In this document: positions 28,725 through 37,428 of the stretch, piece by piece
Position numbering within the stretch: the first letter of the stretch is position 1
Layout of the letters: each line of letters starts with the position of its first letter
Source: Fluviicola sp.
Lineage (GTDB): Bacteria; Bacteroidota; Bacteroidia; Flavobacteriales_D; Crocinitomicaceae
NCBI GenBank assembly: GCA_002734085.1
Contig: NVXV01000009.1
Span: forward strand, 95,423 to 159,422
Length of the DNA stretch: 64,000 nucleotides
Direction: 5' to 3'
The notes under the pieces: model-generated
Database searches by the model: none
Told to the model about the DNA's origin: nothing
What the model saw: the letters and a program-made list of their open reading frames with translations, nothing else
Translations under genes and position numbers: made by a program

Positions 28725-29090
28725 ATGTGCAAATCTGTTTTATTAATAGTTGATGATGAACCCGATATACGAGCTTTATGTTCCTCTATCGTGAAAAGAT
28801 CTTTTGATTTTGAAGTTTGTGAAGCTAGTTCACTTTCTGAATCAAAGAAAATGCTGAATTCAATTATCCCAGATTTTGTTCTGCTAGATTTACATCTCCA
28901 AGATGGAGTAGGCTTTGACTTAGTTCCTTTTCTAATGAAGGCAAACCCTAAGGTTAAGATTTTGATTGTGACAGCTTATAATCAATGTTATGAGAAGAAA
29001 ACAGCTACAGACCTTGGAGCTTTCGGATTACTTGGAAAACCATTTAAATCTCAAGATTTAATCGAAAGGATTGAAGCGATGAGTTCCTAA
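28725..29090 (+). CDS. Single-domain response regulator
   Basis: 121 residues, a lone receiver domain. Acidic pocket at IVDDEPD (10-14), phospho-acceptor Asp55 in FVLLDLHLQDG, conserved Thr/Ala (VTAYNQ) and Lys in LLGKPFKSQD. With no output domain it probably shuttles phosphate between kinases or acts by protein contact. It is 14 nt upstream of the sigma-54 activator gene, the first of four tightly packed signalling genes. Confidence 0.92.
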   Translation: MCKSVLLIVDDEPDIRALCSSIVKRSFDFEVCEASSLSESKKMLNSIIPDFVLLDLHLQDGVGFDLVPFLMKANPKVKILIVTAYNQCYEKKTATDLGAFGLLGKPFKSQDLIERIEAMSS

Positions 29091-29104
29091 CTAAAAAATG
29101 AAGG

Positions 29105-30499
29105 TTGGAAAAGATACTAATTATAGACGATGATGTAGACATTTGTGCGCTACTAAAGCGATTTCTAGAACGTAATGGTTATGAGGTAACAACTTCTTTT
29201 AAAGGTCAGGAAGGGGTACATCAATTCAAGAACAATGATTTTGATGTAGTTCTAACGGATTTTAGATTACCAGATTTGGATGGAATCGAAGTGCTTAAAT
29301 CAATAAAAAAAATTAAACCCAATATTCCAGTTATTGTCATTACAGGGTATTCAGATGTTGGACAAGCTGTAAAAGTAATTCGATTAGGAGCATTTGAATA
29401 TGTGACTAAACCCATTTTTCCAGAAGAAATTTTAATGCTAATAAAAGATGCACTGAATTTGAAATCGGATTCCACTGAGAGAGATATTTCAAGTAAACGG
29501 GGGGATGAAAAGTTTAAAAAGTCTAAAAAACATCATTTATCGAATACAAGTGATTACGTTTTTGGAAAAAGTCCCCACGCAAAAAGAGTTCAAAACTTAA
29601 TTGAATTGGTTGCGCCCACCGATATGACTGTAGTCATTTTAGGAGCTAGTGGTACAGGAAAGGAAGTTGCCGCAAGAATGATACACAGAAACTCTATAAG
29701 AAAAGAGAAACCTTTTGTTGCCGTCGATTGTGGTGCTTTGCCAAAGGAGTTGGCAGCGAGTGAATTGTTTGGACATGAGAAAGGAGCTTTTACAGGCGCT
29801 GTTTCTGCAAAGAAAGGTCATTTTGAAATGGCGAACGGGGGGACTCTTTTTTTGGATGAAATAGGAAATTTGACCTATGAAAATCAGATTAAGTTGTTGC
29901 GTGTATTGCAAGAAAGAGTAATTCGTAGAATGGGTAGTGAAAAAGATATCCCTGTTGATGTTAGAATTATTGTAGCAACTAACGAAGACTTGAAAAACGC
30001 TATGCGAAGGGGGGAGTTTAGAGAAGATATTTACTTTAGAATAAACGAATTTAATATAGACCTTCCGTCTGTAAAAGAAAATAAAGAAGATTTAGAGGAG
30101 TATTTAGATTTCTTTTTAGAAAAATCTAATCAAGAATTGAATAAAAAAATCAGTAAAATCGATCAATCGGTAATTGAGGCTTTCAGAAAATATTCATGGC
30201 CTGGAAATATTAGAGAGATTAAAAATGTTGTCAAACGTTTGGTTTTACTAACTAATGGTCAAGTTATCACTAAAGATGCACTTCCTCCTGAATTTTTAAA
30301 CGCTAGTTTAGTTCGAAGTGATAATTCAGCAGATCAGAACATTTTTAACCTTAAGACTGTTGTTGAACAAGCGGAATCAGAAGCTATCTTAAGAGCCTTA
30401 AAAGCAACGAACTACAATAAAAGTAAATGTGCCGAGCTTTTAGGAGTGGATCGAAAAACGTTATACAATAAAATGAATGCTTACGGATTAATTAATTAA
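29105..30499 (+). CDS. Sigma-54-dependent response regulator (NtrC family)
   Basis: 464 residues, starting at TTG 29105 (MEKILIIDDD); no in-frame ATG is placed suitably, and the nearby ATG at 29098 is out of frame. Domains: receiver (1-120, phospho-acceptor Asp52 in LTDFRLPDLDG); AAA+ sigma-54 activator (about 150-385) with Walker A GASGTGKE (180-187), the sigma-54-contacting loop GAFTGA (227-232) and Walker B TLFLDEIG; then a Fis-type helix-turn-helix (about 425-462, NYNKSKCAELLGVDRKTLYNKM). It activates sigma-54 promoters when phosphorylated, most likely by one of the two kinases downstream. One base separates its stop from the next ATG. Confidence 0.95.
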   Translation: MEKILIIDDDVDICALLKRFLERNGYEVTTSFKGQEGVHQFKNNDFDVVLTDFRLPDLDGIEVLKSIKKIKPNIPVIVITGYSDVGQAVKVIRLGAFEYVTKPIFPEEILMLIKDALNLKSDSTERDISSKRGDEKFKKSKKHHLSNTSDYVFGKSPHAKRVQNLIELVAPTDMTVVILGASGTGKEVAARMIHRNSIRKEKPFVAVDCGALPKELAASELFGHEKGAFTGAVSAKKGHFEMANGGTLFLDEIGNLTYENQIKLLRVLQERVIRRMGSEKDIPVDVRIIVATNEDLKNAMRRGEFREDIYFRINEFNIDLPSVKENKEDLEEYLDFFLEKSNQELNKKISKIDQSVIEAFRKYSWPGNIREIKNVVKRLVLLTNGQVITKDALPPEFLNASLVRSDNSADQNIFNLKTVVEQAESEAILRALKATNYNKSKCAELLGVDRKTLYNKMNAYGLIN

Positions 30500-30500
30500 A

Positions 30501-31919
30501 ATGATAAAAAAGAAATTAAGTTATTACAATTATTTTCTGATACTATCATTGGTATTGATTGCAGGTTACATGGTAACTTCTATACTGTTTTTAAATCGAA
30601 CAAATTCTTCTGGCCTAGAAGCAGAAAGTTATGGTAAAACGGTAGAGCAATCTAATGCAATTATTCAACAAGTTTATGCCATGGAAGCCTCGGCTTATGG
30701 ATACCTACTGACAGACTCAAAAAAATCTTATAATGAGTTTATAGATAATAAGAATGCATTGTATGAGTACTTTAAAAGTCTCCACTCGCATTGCCATGAT
30801 TTTCAGGTTGGTGAAAAACAATCACATCACTTAAAAGAGTTACTTGGGGTTCGAATAGCAACTTTAGAGAAATTAATTTTAAGAGATACCTTGCATAACT
30901 TGGATAATCGTATTCGTATTTCATTTTTGGATGAAGGCAAAAAACAAACAGATAGTATAGTCTCAAGTTTGGAAGATATTAGGCATCAAAGTGAACTAAA
31001 GCAAAGTGAAAACCGATTAAAAGCTATAGAAGCGAATGAAAATGCGATGTTTATGCTTTCTTTTTTTGGAGTGGTGATGTTGTTCATTGTATTTATCAGT
31101 TTTACTAAAATGAAAAAAGAGATTTTAGCGAACGAAAAAAACACCGCCGAAATAAATCAAATCAATGTCGAATTGAAATCAATGAATGAGAACTTGGAAA
31201 ATTTCGCTTACGTTGCTTCACATGATTTAAATGAGCCGCTAAGGAAAATTAGAACTTTTGGAGATTTGATTAAAAGTGAATTAGAGCACGATGAATATGA
31301 CAAAGAGCTAATTATTTCTCACTTGAGTCGAATGCAGGATGCTTCAAAAAGAATGCAGCAGCTTATTCACGATTTATTATCCTATTCCAGGGTGTCAAGA
31401 CAATATGAATTAGCAGATAGAATCAATTTAAATGAGGTTGTCAACTCTGTTTTGATTGATCTTGAAGTACCCATCAATGAATTGCACGCTGAAGTTGTTA
31501 TTAAGAAATTGCCAGACAATATTAGAGCGGATACCATTCAAATGAGACAATTATTTCAAAACTTAATTAGCAATGCGCTTAAGTTTCATAGTCCGAATAT
31601 GAGGCCTAAGATTATTATTGAAGCGACAGAGGTTGATGTATCAGAATTACCTAGTGAGGAGATTAAAGTAAATGGTCACAATCAGTATTGGAAGATATCG
31701 ATCTCTGACAACGGCATTGGATTTGAACAAAAATTTGCAGAAAAAATATTTGCCGTTTTTCAACGACTTCATGGTAGATCAAATTTTGAAGGGACAGGTA
31801 TAGGGTTATCGATTTGTAAAAAGATATGTGAAAACCATATGGGAGGAATTACAGCTATTTCAAAAGAAGGAGAAGGAGCTGCATTTTTTGTATTTTTACC
31901 TAGAAACGAGCATTCATGA
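30501..31919 (+). CDS. Membrane sensor histidine kinase with CHASE3-like sensor
   Basis: 472 residues. Transmembrane helix 1 is about 9-31 and helix 2 about 184-202. Between them is a helical periplasmic CHASE3-like domain (VEQSNAIIQQVYAMEASAYGYLLT). The cytosolic part has a coiled linker, a HisKA domain with phospho-acceptor His241 (YVASHDLNEPLRKI), and an HATPase (N-box FQNLISNALKFH, G1 DNGIGF, G2 GTGIGLSICKKI). The signal is unknown. Its end overlaps the next kinase gene by 4 nt (ATGA), so production is coupled. Confidence 0.93.
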   Translation: MIKKKLSYYNYFLILSLVLIAGYMVTSILFLNRTNSSGLEAESYGKTVEQSNAIIQQVYAMEASAYGYLLTDSKKSYNEFIDNKNALYEYFKSLHSHCHDFQVGEKQSHHLKELLGVRIATLEKLILRDTLHNLDNRIRISFLDEGKKQTDSIVSSLEDIRHQSELKQSENRLKAIEANENAMFMLSFFGVVMLFIVFISFTKMKKEILANEKNTAEINQINVELKSMNENLENFAYVASHDLNEPLRKIRTFGDLIKSELEHDEYDKELIISHLSRMQDASKRMQQLIHDLLSYSRVSRQYELADRINLNEVVNSVLIDLEVPINELHAEVVIKKLPDNIRADTIQMRQLFQNLISNALKFHSPNMRPKIIIEATEVDVSELPSEEIKVNGHNQYWKISISDNGIGFEQKFAEKIFAVFQRLHGRSNFEGTGIGLSICKKICENHMGGITAISKEGEGAAFFVFLPRNEHS

Positions 31920-33358
31920 GTGTAAAAGTTTTAATAATTGAGGATGATGAGGATGATTTTGTGATCTTAAAGCATTTTCTTTCTAAAATCAGAACCGAAG
32001 ATTATGATGTTTATTGGTGTAACGACTTTGATGAGGCCGAAGGAGAAATTCTTAAAGACCAACATGACATTTATCTAATTGATCATTTCTTAGGAAAAGG
32101 TGAGGGGATTGAGATTATTGAAAAAATTCGTCAACGTAATATTTTAAAACCACTAATACTTTTAACGGGAGCAGGGAATTTTAACGTAGATGAGAAAGCC
32201 ATGGAAAAAGGCGCTTCGGATTTTATCGTCAAGAAAGAAATACGATCTGATACGCTTGAACGATCACTTAGATACGCCGTTGAGCGTTATAATCAACAAC
32301 TTTATATTCGCGGGCAGGAAAAGAAGTATAGGAGTCTTTTTGAGTTGAGCATGGAGCCAATTCTCATTTTGAATAAAAGCTATGAAGTACTTGAATTCAA
32401 CGCTGCATTTCACGAAATTTTCAAGCATCAGGAAAGTGAGAAACATCACTTGACAGAACTTACCTTTAAAGAACTGTTTAAGTATAATTTCGACTTTGAA
32501 GCGATTAAACAGAAGCTTGAGAAAGATGGATATATTCAAGGGTTTAAAACGACCATGCTCGATGGCAAGAAAGATTTGATTGTCATTTTATCAATTGCTC
32601 ATCTACCAGGTGACACCGAATTGTCTCAGGGTTCTTTTCATGTTGCGATCAGTGATGTTTCAAAGCTGATGGAGAAAGAAAATGAACTGCAAAAGCTAGA
32701 AAAATTGAGCATGTCTGGAAGAATGGCAAGAATGATTGCTCATGAAGTAAGAAACCCACTAACCAATATAAATTTAGCGCTTGGGGAGTTATCAGAGATT
32801 AATGATGGTAATGAAGAAGCGCAAACATTTGAATCTATGATTAGTAGAAATGCAAAACGTATTTCTACGCTAATTGATGATTTATTAAAATCAGCGCGTC
32901 CACCTGATTTAGAGCTCGTTCACTCTAATCTTCAAGAAATTGTTAATTCTGCTATTGAATTTTGTCAGGATAGAATTGAGTTACTCGATATTCATTTAAC
33001 AAAAGATTTTTCAGAAGAGATTATTGAAGGTGAATGGGATCCTGAGAAATTAAAAATTGCATTGGTAAATATTATGATTAATGCTATCGAGGCAATGAGT
33101 GAAACAACAAAACCTTCATTAGAAATTTCGGTTCGAATAGAAAATGAAAACAAAACCAAAGTAATTTTTATTAAAGATAATGGTAAAGGCATGGATGAAG
33201 ATACTCAAAATAGCTTGTACGATCCACTTTTTACAAATCGTAAAAATGGCATGGGACTAGGAATGACCGCAACTTTAAATATAATAAGCATGCACAAAGG
33301 AAAAATTCAAGTTCAATCTGAAGTTGGTCAAGGAACTGCTTTTAAAATATTGCTTTAG
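31916..33358 (+). CDS. Receiver-PAS-histidine kinase (soluble)
   Basis: 480 residues without membrane segments. An N-terminal receiver (1-122, Asp56 in YLIDHFLG, Lys in FIVKKE) is followed by a PAS domain (about 135-250, LFELSMEPILILNKSYEVLEFN), a coiled-coil, a HisKA domain with His276 (ARMIAHEVRNPLTN) and an HATPase (NIMINAIEAM, DNGKGM, GMGLGMTATLNII). Receiver-first kinases are regulated by phosphorylation of their own receiver. Here it could receive phosphate from the CHASE3 kinase and feed the sigma-54 activator. It is the last gene of the cassette and converges with the next gene, overlapping it by 4 nt. Confidence 0.93.
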   Translation: MSVKVLIIEDDEDDFVILKHFLSKIRTEDYDVYWCNDFDEAEGEILKDQHDIYLIDHFLGKGEGIEIIEKIRQRNILKPLILLTGAGNFNVDEKAMEKGASDFIVKKEIRSDTLERSLRYAVERYNQQLYIRGQEKKYRSLFELSMEPILILNKSYEVLEFNAAFHEIFKHQESEKHHLTELTFKELFKYNFDFEAIKQKLEKDGYIQGFKTTMLDGKKDLIVILSIAHLPGDTELSQGSFHVAISDVSKLMEKENELQKLEKLSMSGRMARMIAHEVRNPLTNINLALGELSEINDGNEEAQTFESMISRNAKRISTLIDDLLKSARPPDLELVHSNLQEIVNSAIEFCQDRIELLDIHLTKDFSEEIIEGEWDPEKLKIALVNIMINAIEAMSETTKPSLEISVRIENENKTKVIFIKDNGKGMDEDTQNSLYDPLFTNRKNGMGLGMTATLNIISMHKGKIQVQSEVGQGTAFKILL

Positions 33359-34851
33359 TGCTTTTTAAGCATGAAGCTAGCGTATTTCTCCAGTTTAGGA
33401 ATCGTTTTTATTTGCAAAGCAATAATTAAGATAATTCCTAGTAATCCTGGCACAACGTATCTAACGATTGCTCCAACTACTGGTGTTGTCCAACCTACAA
33501 TCAAGTAAATCATAAAAGAGAAAATCATGAGTGAAAAAAACATTCTATTCTCTTTGGAATTAAGCTTACGAGGAAAAATAAAAATAGCTAAAATTAACCC
33601 GAGTAAGATAATAACATTCTCAATGAAGGCAGAGTATTGCAGCCAACTCGAATTTTTATTGGGAACAGGTCGAATAAATGTATTAAAAAGTACTTCAGGA
33701 ATCATTTTAATCATTTTAGCTCCACTCTCTTTGATTGGAGTGATTGGAATTCCACTTCCAGCTTTACTCATTCTAACACCGATGCGATAGGTTTCCCCCA
33801 CATTTGTCAGTTGAATAGGGTTACGTTTAAAATTATTATCTATTCTCATGTGGAATGCACCAACAGGTTTGATGAGAGTCGCTTGATTTCCTTCTATTTT
33901 AAAGTGATTTCTATTTACGTAATAAATGTAAAAATAATGTTCACTATCTTCAAATAGATACAAACCACCATCCCTCACATTCATGAAATTTTCCTGTTGT
34001 TTTGAAATTAAATATACTCCCTTGTTTAAAAATCCTGTATAAAAGAGCGTTCCAAAACCTAAGGCACCGTATATGAAAGCGTTTAGAATTTGTGATTTTG
34101 TAATTCTACTGAAAACCCAATAAAAGAGCAATGCGGCAAACAAACATATAAAAACGTATGGCTTGAAGCTTATCAATAAAAGACCTCCAAGTAAATATCT
34201 CCAAGTTTTACGCTTTGTACTGATATTGTCAAATGCTGCTCGAAGAACTAAGCACAGGCCTAAAATCATTAAAGGTTCTTTTATTATACTACTACTCCAA
34301 AATGCAATGCTTGGTGTAAGTGTCATAAGCATCAGTAAAAATCCTTTTGGTAGCTTAGAGTGTTTTTTAATAAATTGATATAGGTCCAAACCACCTAGAA
34401 AAGAAGCCAAACTAAATAGTAAAAAGTGAATCACCACTTGGCCGTTACTTATAAATAATAGAATAGAATTCACTCTAATTACATTTCTAGAGTCGTTGGG
34501 AAGTACTTTGCTTCCTGCATTCCAATGGTCTGTCGAAGCAAGATATTTATTTATAAATGCAGGGTCATTATCAAGACCAAATAAAAATTTGAAATAATCG
34601 GAGGGAGATTGATGAAAAACAGCTTTAAGGGTCTTTGATTCTTGAAAAAATCGCCCAGCATCTGCTGTTAATTCTCCTCCACCGTAATAAAAAGTATATA
34701 CATATAAAAAGAATAGTGCTACAAGAGATTTAATAGCGAAAAAACCAGGCAACACAAACGACTTAAACTCTGTTAAACATTTACGATTTAAGTACCAAGT
34801 CAGTGAAAAGGTTAACAGTATGTATAGTATTAGTATTGAGGATCCCAACAA
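33355..34851 (-). CDS. Multi-pass membrane protein, possibly an O-antigen/EPS polymerase-like protein
   Basis: 498 residues with about 10-12 predicted membrane helices (for example ILYILLTFSLTWYL, FVLPGFFAIKSLVALFFLY, FLLMLMTLTPSIAFWSSSI, ENVIILLGLILAIFIFP, VVPGLLGIILIIAL). A periplasmic loop of about 100 residues lies between positions 285 and 395. The short motif SSSIIKEPLM in a mid helix is of the kind seen in EpsG-like and other polysaccharide polymerase-like membrane proteins, but overall identity is not certain. It is not linked to other glycan genes here, converges on the kinase cassette and has no recognisable operon partner. Confidence 0.6.
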   Translation of the reverse strand: MLGSSILILYILLTFSLTWYLNRKCLTEFKSFVLPGFFAIKSLVALFFLYVYTFYYGGGELTADAGRFFQESKTLKAVFHQSPSDYFKFLFGLDNDPAFINKYLASTDHWNAGSKVLPNDSRNVIRVNSILLFISNGQVVIHFLLFSLASFLGGLDLYQFIKKHSKLPKGFLLMLMTLTPSIAFWSSSIIKEPLMILGLCLVLRAAFDNISTKRKTWRYLLGGLLLISFKPYVFICLFAALLFYWVFSRITKSQILNAFIYGALGFGTLFYTGFLNKGVYLISKQQENFMNVRDGGLYLFEDSEHYFYIYYVNRNHFKIEGNQATLIKPVGAFHMRIDNNFKRNPIQLTNVGETYRIGVRMSKAGSGIPITPIKESGAKMIKMIPEVLFNTFIRPVPNKNSSWLQYSAFIENVIILLGLILAIFIFPRKLNSKENRMFFSLMIFSFMIYLIVGWTTPVVGAIVRYVVPGLLGIILIIALQIKTIPKLEKYASFMLKKH

Positions 34852-35151
34852 AAATTGATTTTCACAAATGTAGCAAACTATTTTAGAATGTGATTCTATT
34901 TAAATGCGAATTAACTCCCATAAATTATTACCATGTCAGCTTCATAATTCAATAAATAATTTTACTATAACACGGATTTTATTTGAATTAGAGTCAGTAA
35001 GATAGAAGGAGGCTACTTTTATTTTTCTTTAGTGTAATAGATAAAAGCCTCTGTTTAACTCGATTCTATTATACCTTTATAAGTCTAACTCATTCAGAAC
35101 TAAAAAAATATAATATTCATTTTTTTATTAGGTTAATTCAATCCACTATTG
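34852..35151. other. Non-coding gap upstream of the cold-shock gene
   Basis: Very AT-rich. No convincing gene on either strand. The only structure noted is an imperfect hairpin at about 35011-35056 (GAGGC...TTTTAT pairing with ATAAAAGCCTC with a 3-nt bulge), about 95 nt upstream of the csp promoter box. Confidence 0.5.
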
Positions 35152-35159
35152 TATGTTTG
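35152..35159 (+). promoter_or_regulatory. -7 promoter box (TATGTTTG) of the cold-shock gene
   Basis: Exact TAnnTTTG 25 nt before the ATG at 35185. It lies where an upstream in-frame ATG (35149) would start, which argues for the later start codon. Confidence 0.55.
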
Positions 35160-35184
35160 TACTTTATTTTTAATTTATATTATT

Positions 35185-35379
35185 ATGCCACAAGGAACAG
35201 TTAAGTTTTTTAACTCAGAAAAAGGATTCGGGTTTATTGTACCAGAAGAATCAGGAAACGATGTATTTGTACATGCAAACGGTTTGATCGACGAAGTTCG
35301 TGAAGACGACAAAGTAGAATACGAAGTAGAACAAGGAAGAAAAGGATTAAACGCCGTAAACGTAAAAGTACTCGGTTAG
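35185..35379 (+). CDS. Cold-shock domain protein (CspA family)
   Basis: 64 residues from the ATG at 35185 (MPQGTVKFFNSEKGFGFIV). An upstream ATG at 35149 gives an improbable hydrophobic extension that runs through the promoter box. RNP1 (KGFGFIV) and RNP2 (VFVHAN) nucleic-acid-binding motifs are intact. CSD proteins are RNA chaperones that melt mRNA structure. Short, acidic, monocistronic, closed by a strong terminator 20 nt downstream. Confidence 0.95.
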   Translation: MPQGTVKFFNSEKGFGFIVPEESGNDVFVHANGLIDEVREDDKVEYEVEQGRKGLNAVNVKVLG

Positions 35380-35400
35380 TATAAATTTATTTTGGAGTTC

Positions 35401-35437
35401 AAAAAAGCCATTCGTCATTGACGAGTGGCTTTTTTTA
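35401..35437. terminator. Terminator after the cold-shock gene
   Basis: Stem GCCATTCGTC / GACGAGTGGC (10 bp, one G-T) with a short ATT loop, flanked by A6 and T7. Confidence 0.9.
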
Positions 35438-35503
35438 TTCCCAATTACCAACCATAACCTTAAAATATTCGTGTTATAAATACACTTACCAATATTTTTA
35501 AAT

Positions 35504-35623
35504 ATGATTCTATTTTTGTCTTTTCTATTGTTTATTATGATTTCGTCACTTGTTTTGAAACGCATTGAAAATAGGTCACTTAATAAAACAATAGTAAGGA
35601 AAGAGGACGAGTCAGAGGCATGA
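35504..35623 (+). CDS. Possible 39-residue membrane miniprotein
   Basis: ATG at 35504, TGA at 35621-35623. The predicted product is a single hydrophobic helix (MILFLSFLLFIMISSLVL) followed by a charged tail (KRIENRSLNK then RKEDESEA). The shape is that of bacterial small membrane proteins with a basic stop-transfer end. No clear ribosome-binding site or promoter was identified and the region is AT-rich, so a chance reading frame remains likely. Confidence 0.3.
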   Translation: MILFLSFLLFIMISSLVLKRIENRSLNKTIVRKEDESEA

Positions 35624-35635
35624 ATTTATGCCAAC

Positions 35636-37006
35636 CTAAAACTTTCTAAGATTCAGCTTTTTGTTTAATCTTATCATTCGCTGAATGATTAATCTTGAAT
35701 CTTTGTCTTCTGTATGGTATTCTATTGCTTCTTTCCAATTTTTTATTGATTCGTTTGACATCATTTTGTTGATATAGCCATAGCCTCGAAAACAACCATT
35801 TTCAATAAGAACCAAACTGATCTCTTCTTTTGATCTACCGCTTTCAACAATAAAGAAGCTATCCGTTTCAAAGTTTAACTTTTCAAAAATGGCTTCAACC
35901 CTTTGGTTGTATTCTTCAACAGGTTCTTCGCCTATACAAGCGCCGTTACATTCTTTAATGTGGTAATTGAAACAAGCAGAGCTTGTAGGGTACAATCCGA
36001 CTAGTTTTTTACACAGTTTATATTGATCCTGACAATATTCTAAAAATCGATTTGATTCAATTTTTGAGGAAAAAGTAGTGAGAGGTGGATTGTTTTTATT
36101 CTTTACTCGGTCAATAACAAGGTTGATATAACCCTTTCCATCAAGAAATGTATATAGTCCAAAAGGAAATTGGTCCTTTCTAAGAGCTCTGTTGTATCGA
36201 GGTTTGAATTTTTTAATTAATGAAGACTCTTTCAGTAGAGCTATTGTTTCTGAGCCTGTAAGCTCATATTCTACTCGAATTAACTCTTCTCTCATCGTAA
36301 CACCTTTTTTTGAACTATTGTTTTTCAAGTGTTGCATAACACGGCTTCGAATGTTTTTACTTTTTCCAATATAGATGAGCGAATTATCCTCATTGTAAAA
36401 TTTGTAGATGCCCGTTCGCTTTGGTAATTCATCTATTGTTTGTAAATCTAACCCGGGATGTAAGTGCTTGGGTTGAATGTCTTTTTGAATAAACTTCTTT
36501 AAATCATCACTACTTTTCCGATATAATAATTGGAAAAGTTTGACAGTTGCTAAAGCGTCTCCTGCTGCTCGATGTCTGTTTTCTAAATGGATGTCAAGGT
36601 CATTTGTAATCTTCCCTAGACTGTAAGATGCATGACCAGGAATCATGTATCGAGTACTTCTAACAGTACACAAATGTTCCTTTCTGAAATCATACCCCAA
36701 ATTGTTGTATTCTGAGCGTAAAACATTATAGTCAAACCCAACGTTATGAGCAACAAACACTGCATCACCAATAAACTCGATGATTTCCTTGGCTACTTCA
36801 AAAAAGCGAGGAGCTCCTTGCACCATCTCATCATTAATCCCGGTAAGTCGTGTTATAAAAGGAGGTATAGTTTGTTCTGGATTGATTAGACTAGAGTATT
36901 CATCAATGATTTTATCGCCGTCTGTTAGGTAAATTGCTATTTCAGTGATTTTAGTAGACTTTGTACTTCCTCCTGTCGTCTCCAAATCTGTTATTGCAAA
37001 TACCAT
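35636..37006 (-). CDS. DEDDh exonuclease fused to GIY-YIG (UvrC/Cho-like) nuclease
   Basis: 456 residues. The N-terminal 175 residues form a PolC/DnaQ-type 3'-5' exonuclease: ITDLETTG (Asp7, Glu9), VAHNVGFDYNVL and HRAAGDALATVKLF (His and Asp of ExoIII). From about 190, TGIYKFYNEDNSLIYIGKSKNIRSRVMQHL is a GIY-YIG nuclease module as in the first half of UvrC and in Cho, followed by the Cys-containing segment CFNYHIKECNGACIGEE that resembles UvrC. The UvrC second nuclease and HhH parts are missing. This known architecture is presumed to act in DNA repair. Monocistronic. Confidence 0.9.
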   Translation of the reverse strand: MVFAITDLETTGGSTKSTKITEIAIYLTDGDKIIDEYSSLINPEQTIPPFITRLTGINDEMVQGAPRFFEVAKEIIEFIGDAVFVAHNVGFDYNVLRSEYNNLGYDFRKEHLCTVRSTRYMIPGHASYSLGKITNDLDIHLENRHRAAGDALATVKLFQLLYRKSSDDLKKFIQKDIQPKHLHPGLDLQTIDELPKRTGIYKFYNEDNSLIYIGKSKNIRSRVMQHLKNNSSKKGVTMREELIRVEYELTGSETIALLKESSLIKKFKPRYNRALRKDQFPFGLYTFLDGKGYINLVIDRVKNKNNPPLTTFSSKIESNRFLEYCQDQYKLCKKLVGLYPTSSACFNYHIKECNGACIGEEPVEEYNQRVEAIFEKLNFETDSFFIVESGRSKEEISLVLIENGCFRGYGYINKMMSNESIKNWKEAIEYHTEDKDSRLIIQRMIRLNKKLNLRKF

Positions 37007-37167
37007 TATACAAAAATACTACTTCTGAAATTTAATTAAAGAAAGATAATTGCAATTATTTACTAATTCTATCGGGCTATACAAGTATATGTGACTTTCG
37101 GTTCTGAATTTTATATCTACATTAAATGGGATTAACTATATTTACCATGAATTAAATTAGAATTAGT

Positions 37168-37428
37168 ATGGCAAACATAAGAGATTTGAAAAAAGAAGTA
37201 AACAACATGGTTTATGACGTAGTTGATGAATGTTATAGCATTCAACTATTTGATGAGTCGAAAAAGAAAGATACAGATGAGTTTATCGATGAGGTAGCTG
37301 ATTTTCAAGAAGAAGTAATGACCGAAATCAATAAAGCAACTTCAAAAAAAGAGTTCTCAGTTATTCGTCAAAATGCGGAGAAAAAAGCAGAAGAATGGGT
37401 GAAGAAATTGAATAAATTACAAAAGTAA
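37168..37428 (+). CDS. Small conserved hypothetical protein (helical)
   Basis: 86 residues, highly charged and almost all helical (ANIRDLKKEVNNMVYDVVDE ... FSVIRQNAEKKAEEWVKKL). No signal peptide or membrane segment. It resembles short Bacteroidetes proteins of unknown function. It starts 161 nt from the divergent exonuclease gene and its stop abuts the stop of the convergent SLC13 gene. Confidence 0.75.
   Translation: MANIRDLKKEVNNMVYDVVDECYSIQLFDESKKKDTDEFIDEVADFQEEVMTEINKATSKKEFSVIRQNAEKKAEEWVKKLNKLQK

Noticed and set aside
29639..29911. 90-residue open frame on minus inside the sigma-54 activator gene
   Set aside because: It lies wholly within the AAA+ coding region in the opposite strand, with no family features; a shadow frame.
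35149..35184. Longer cold-shock protein start at 35149
   Set aside because: The extension would run through the TATGTTTG promoter box and adds a hydrophobic peptide foreign to CspA proteins.
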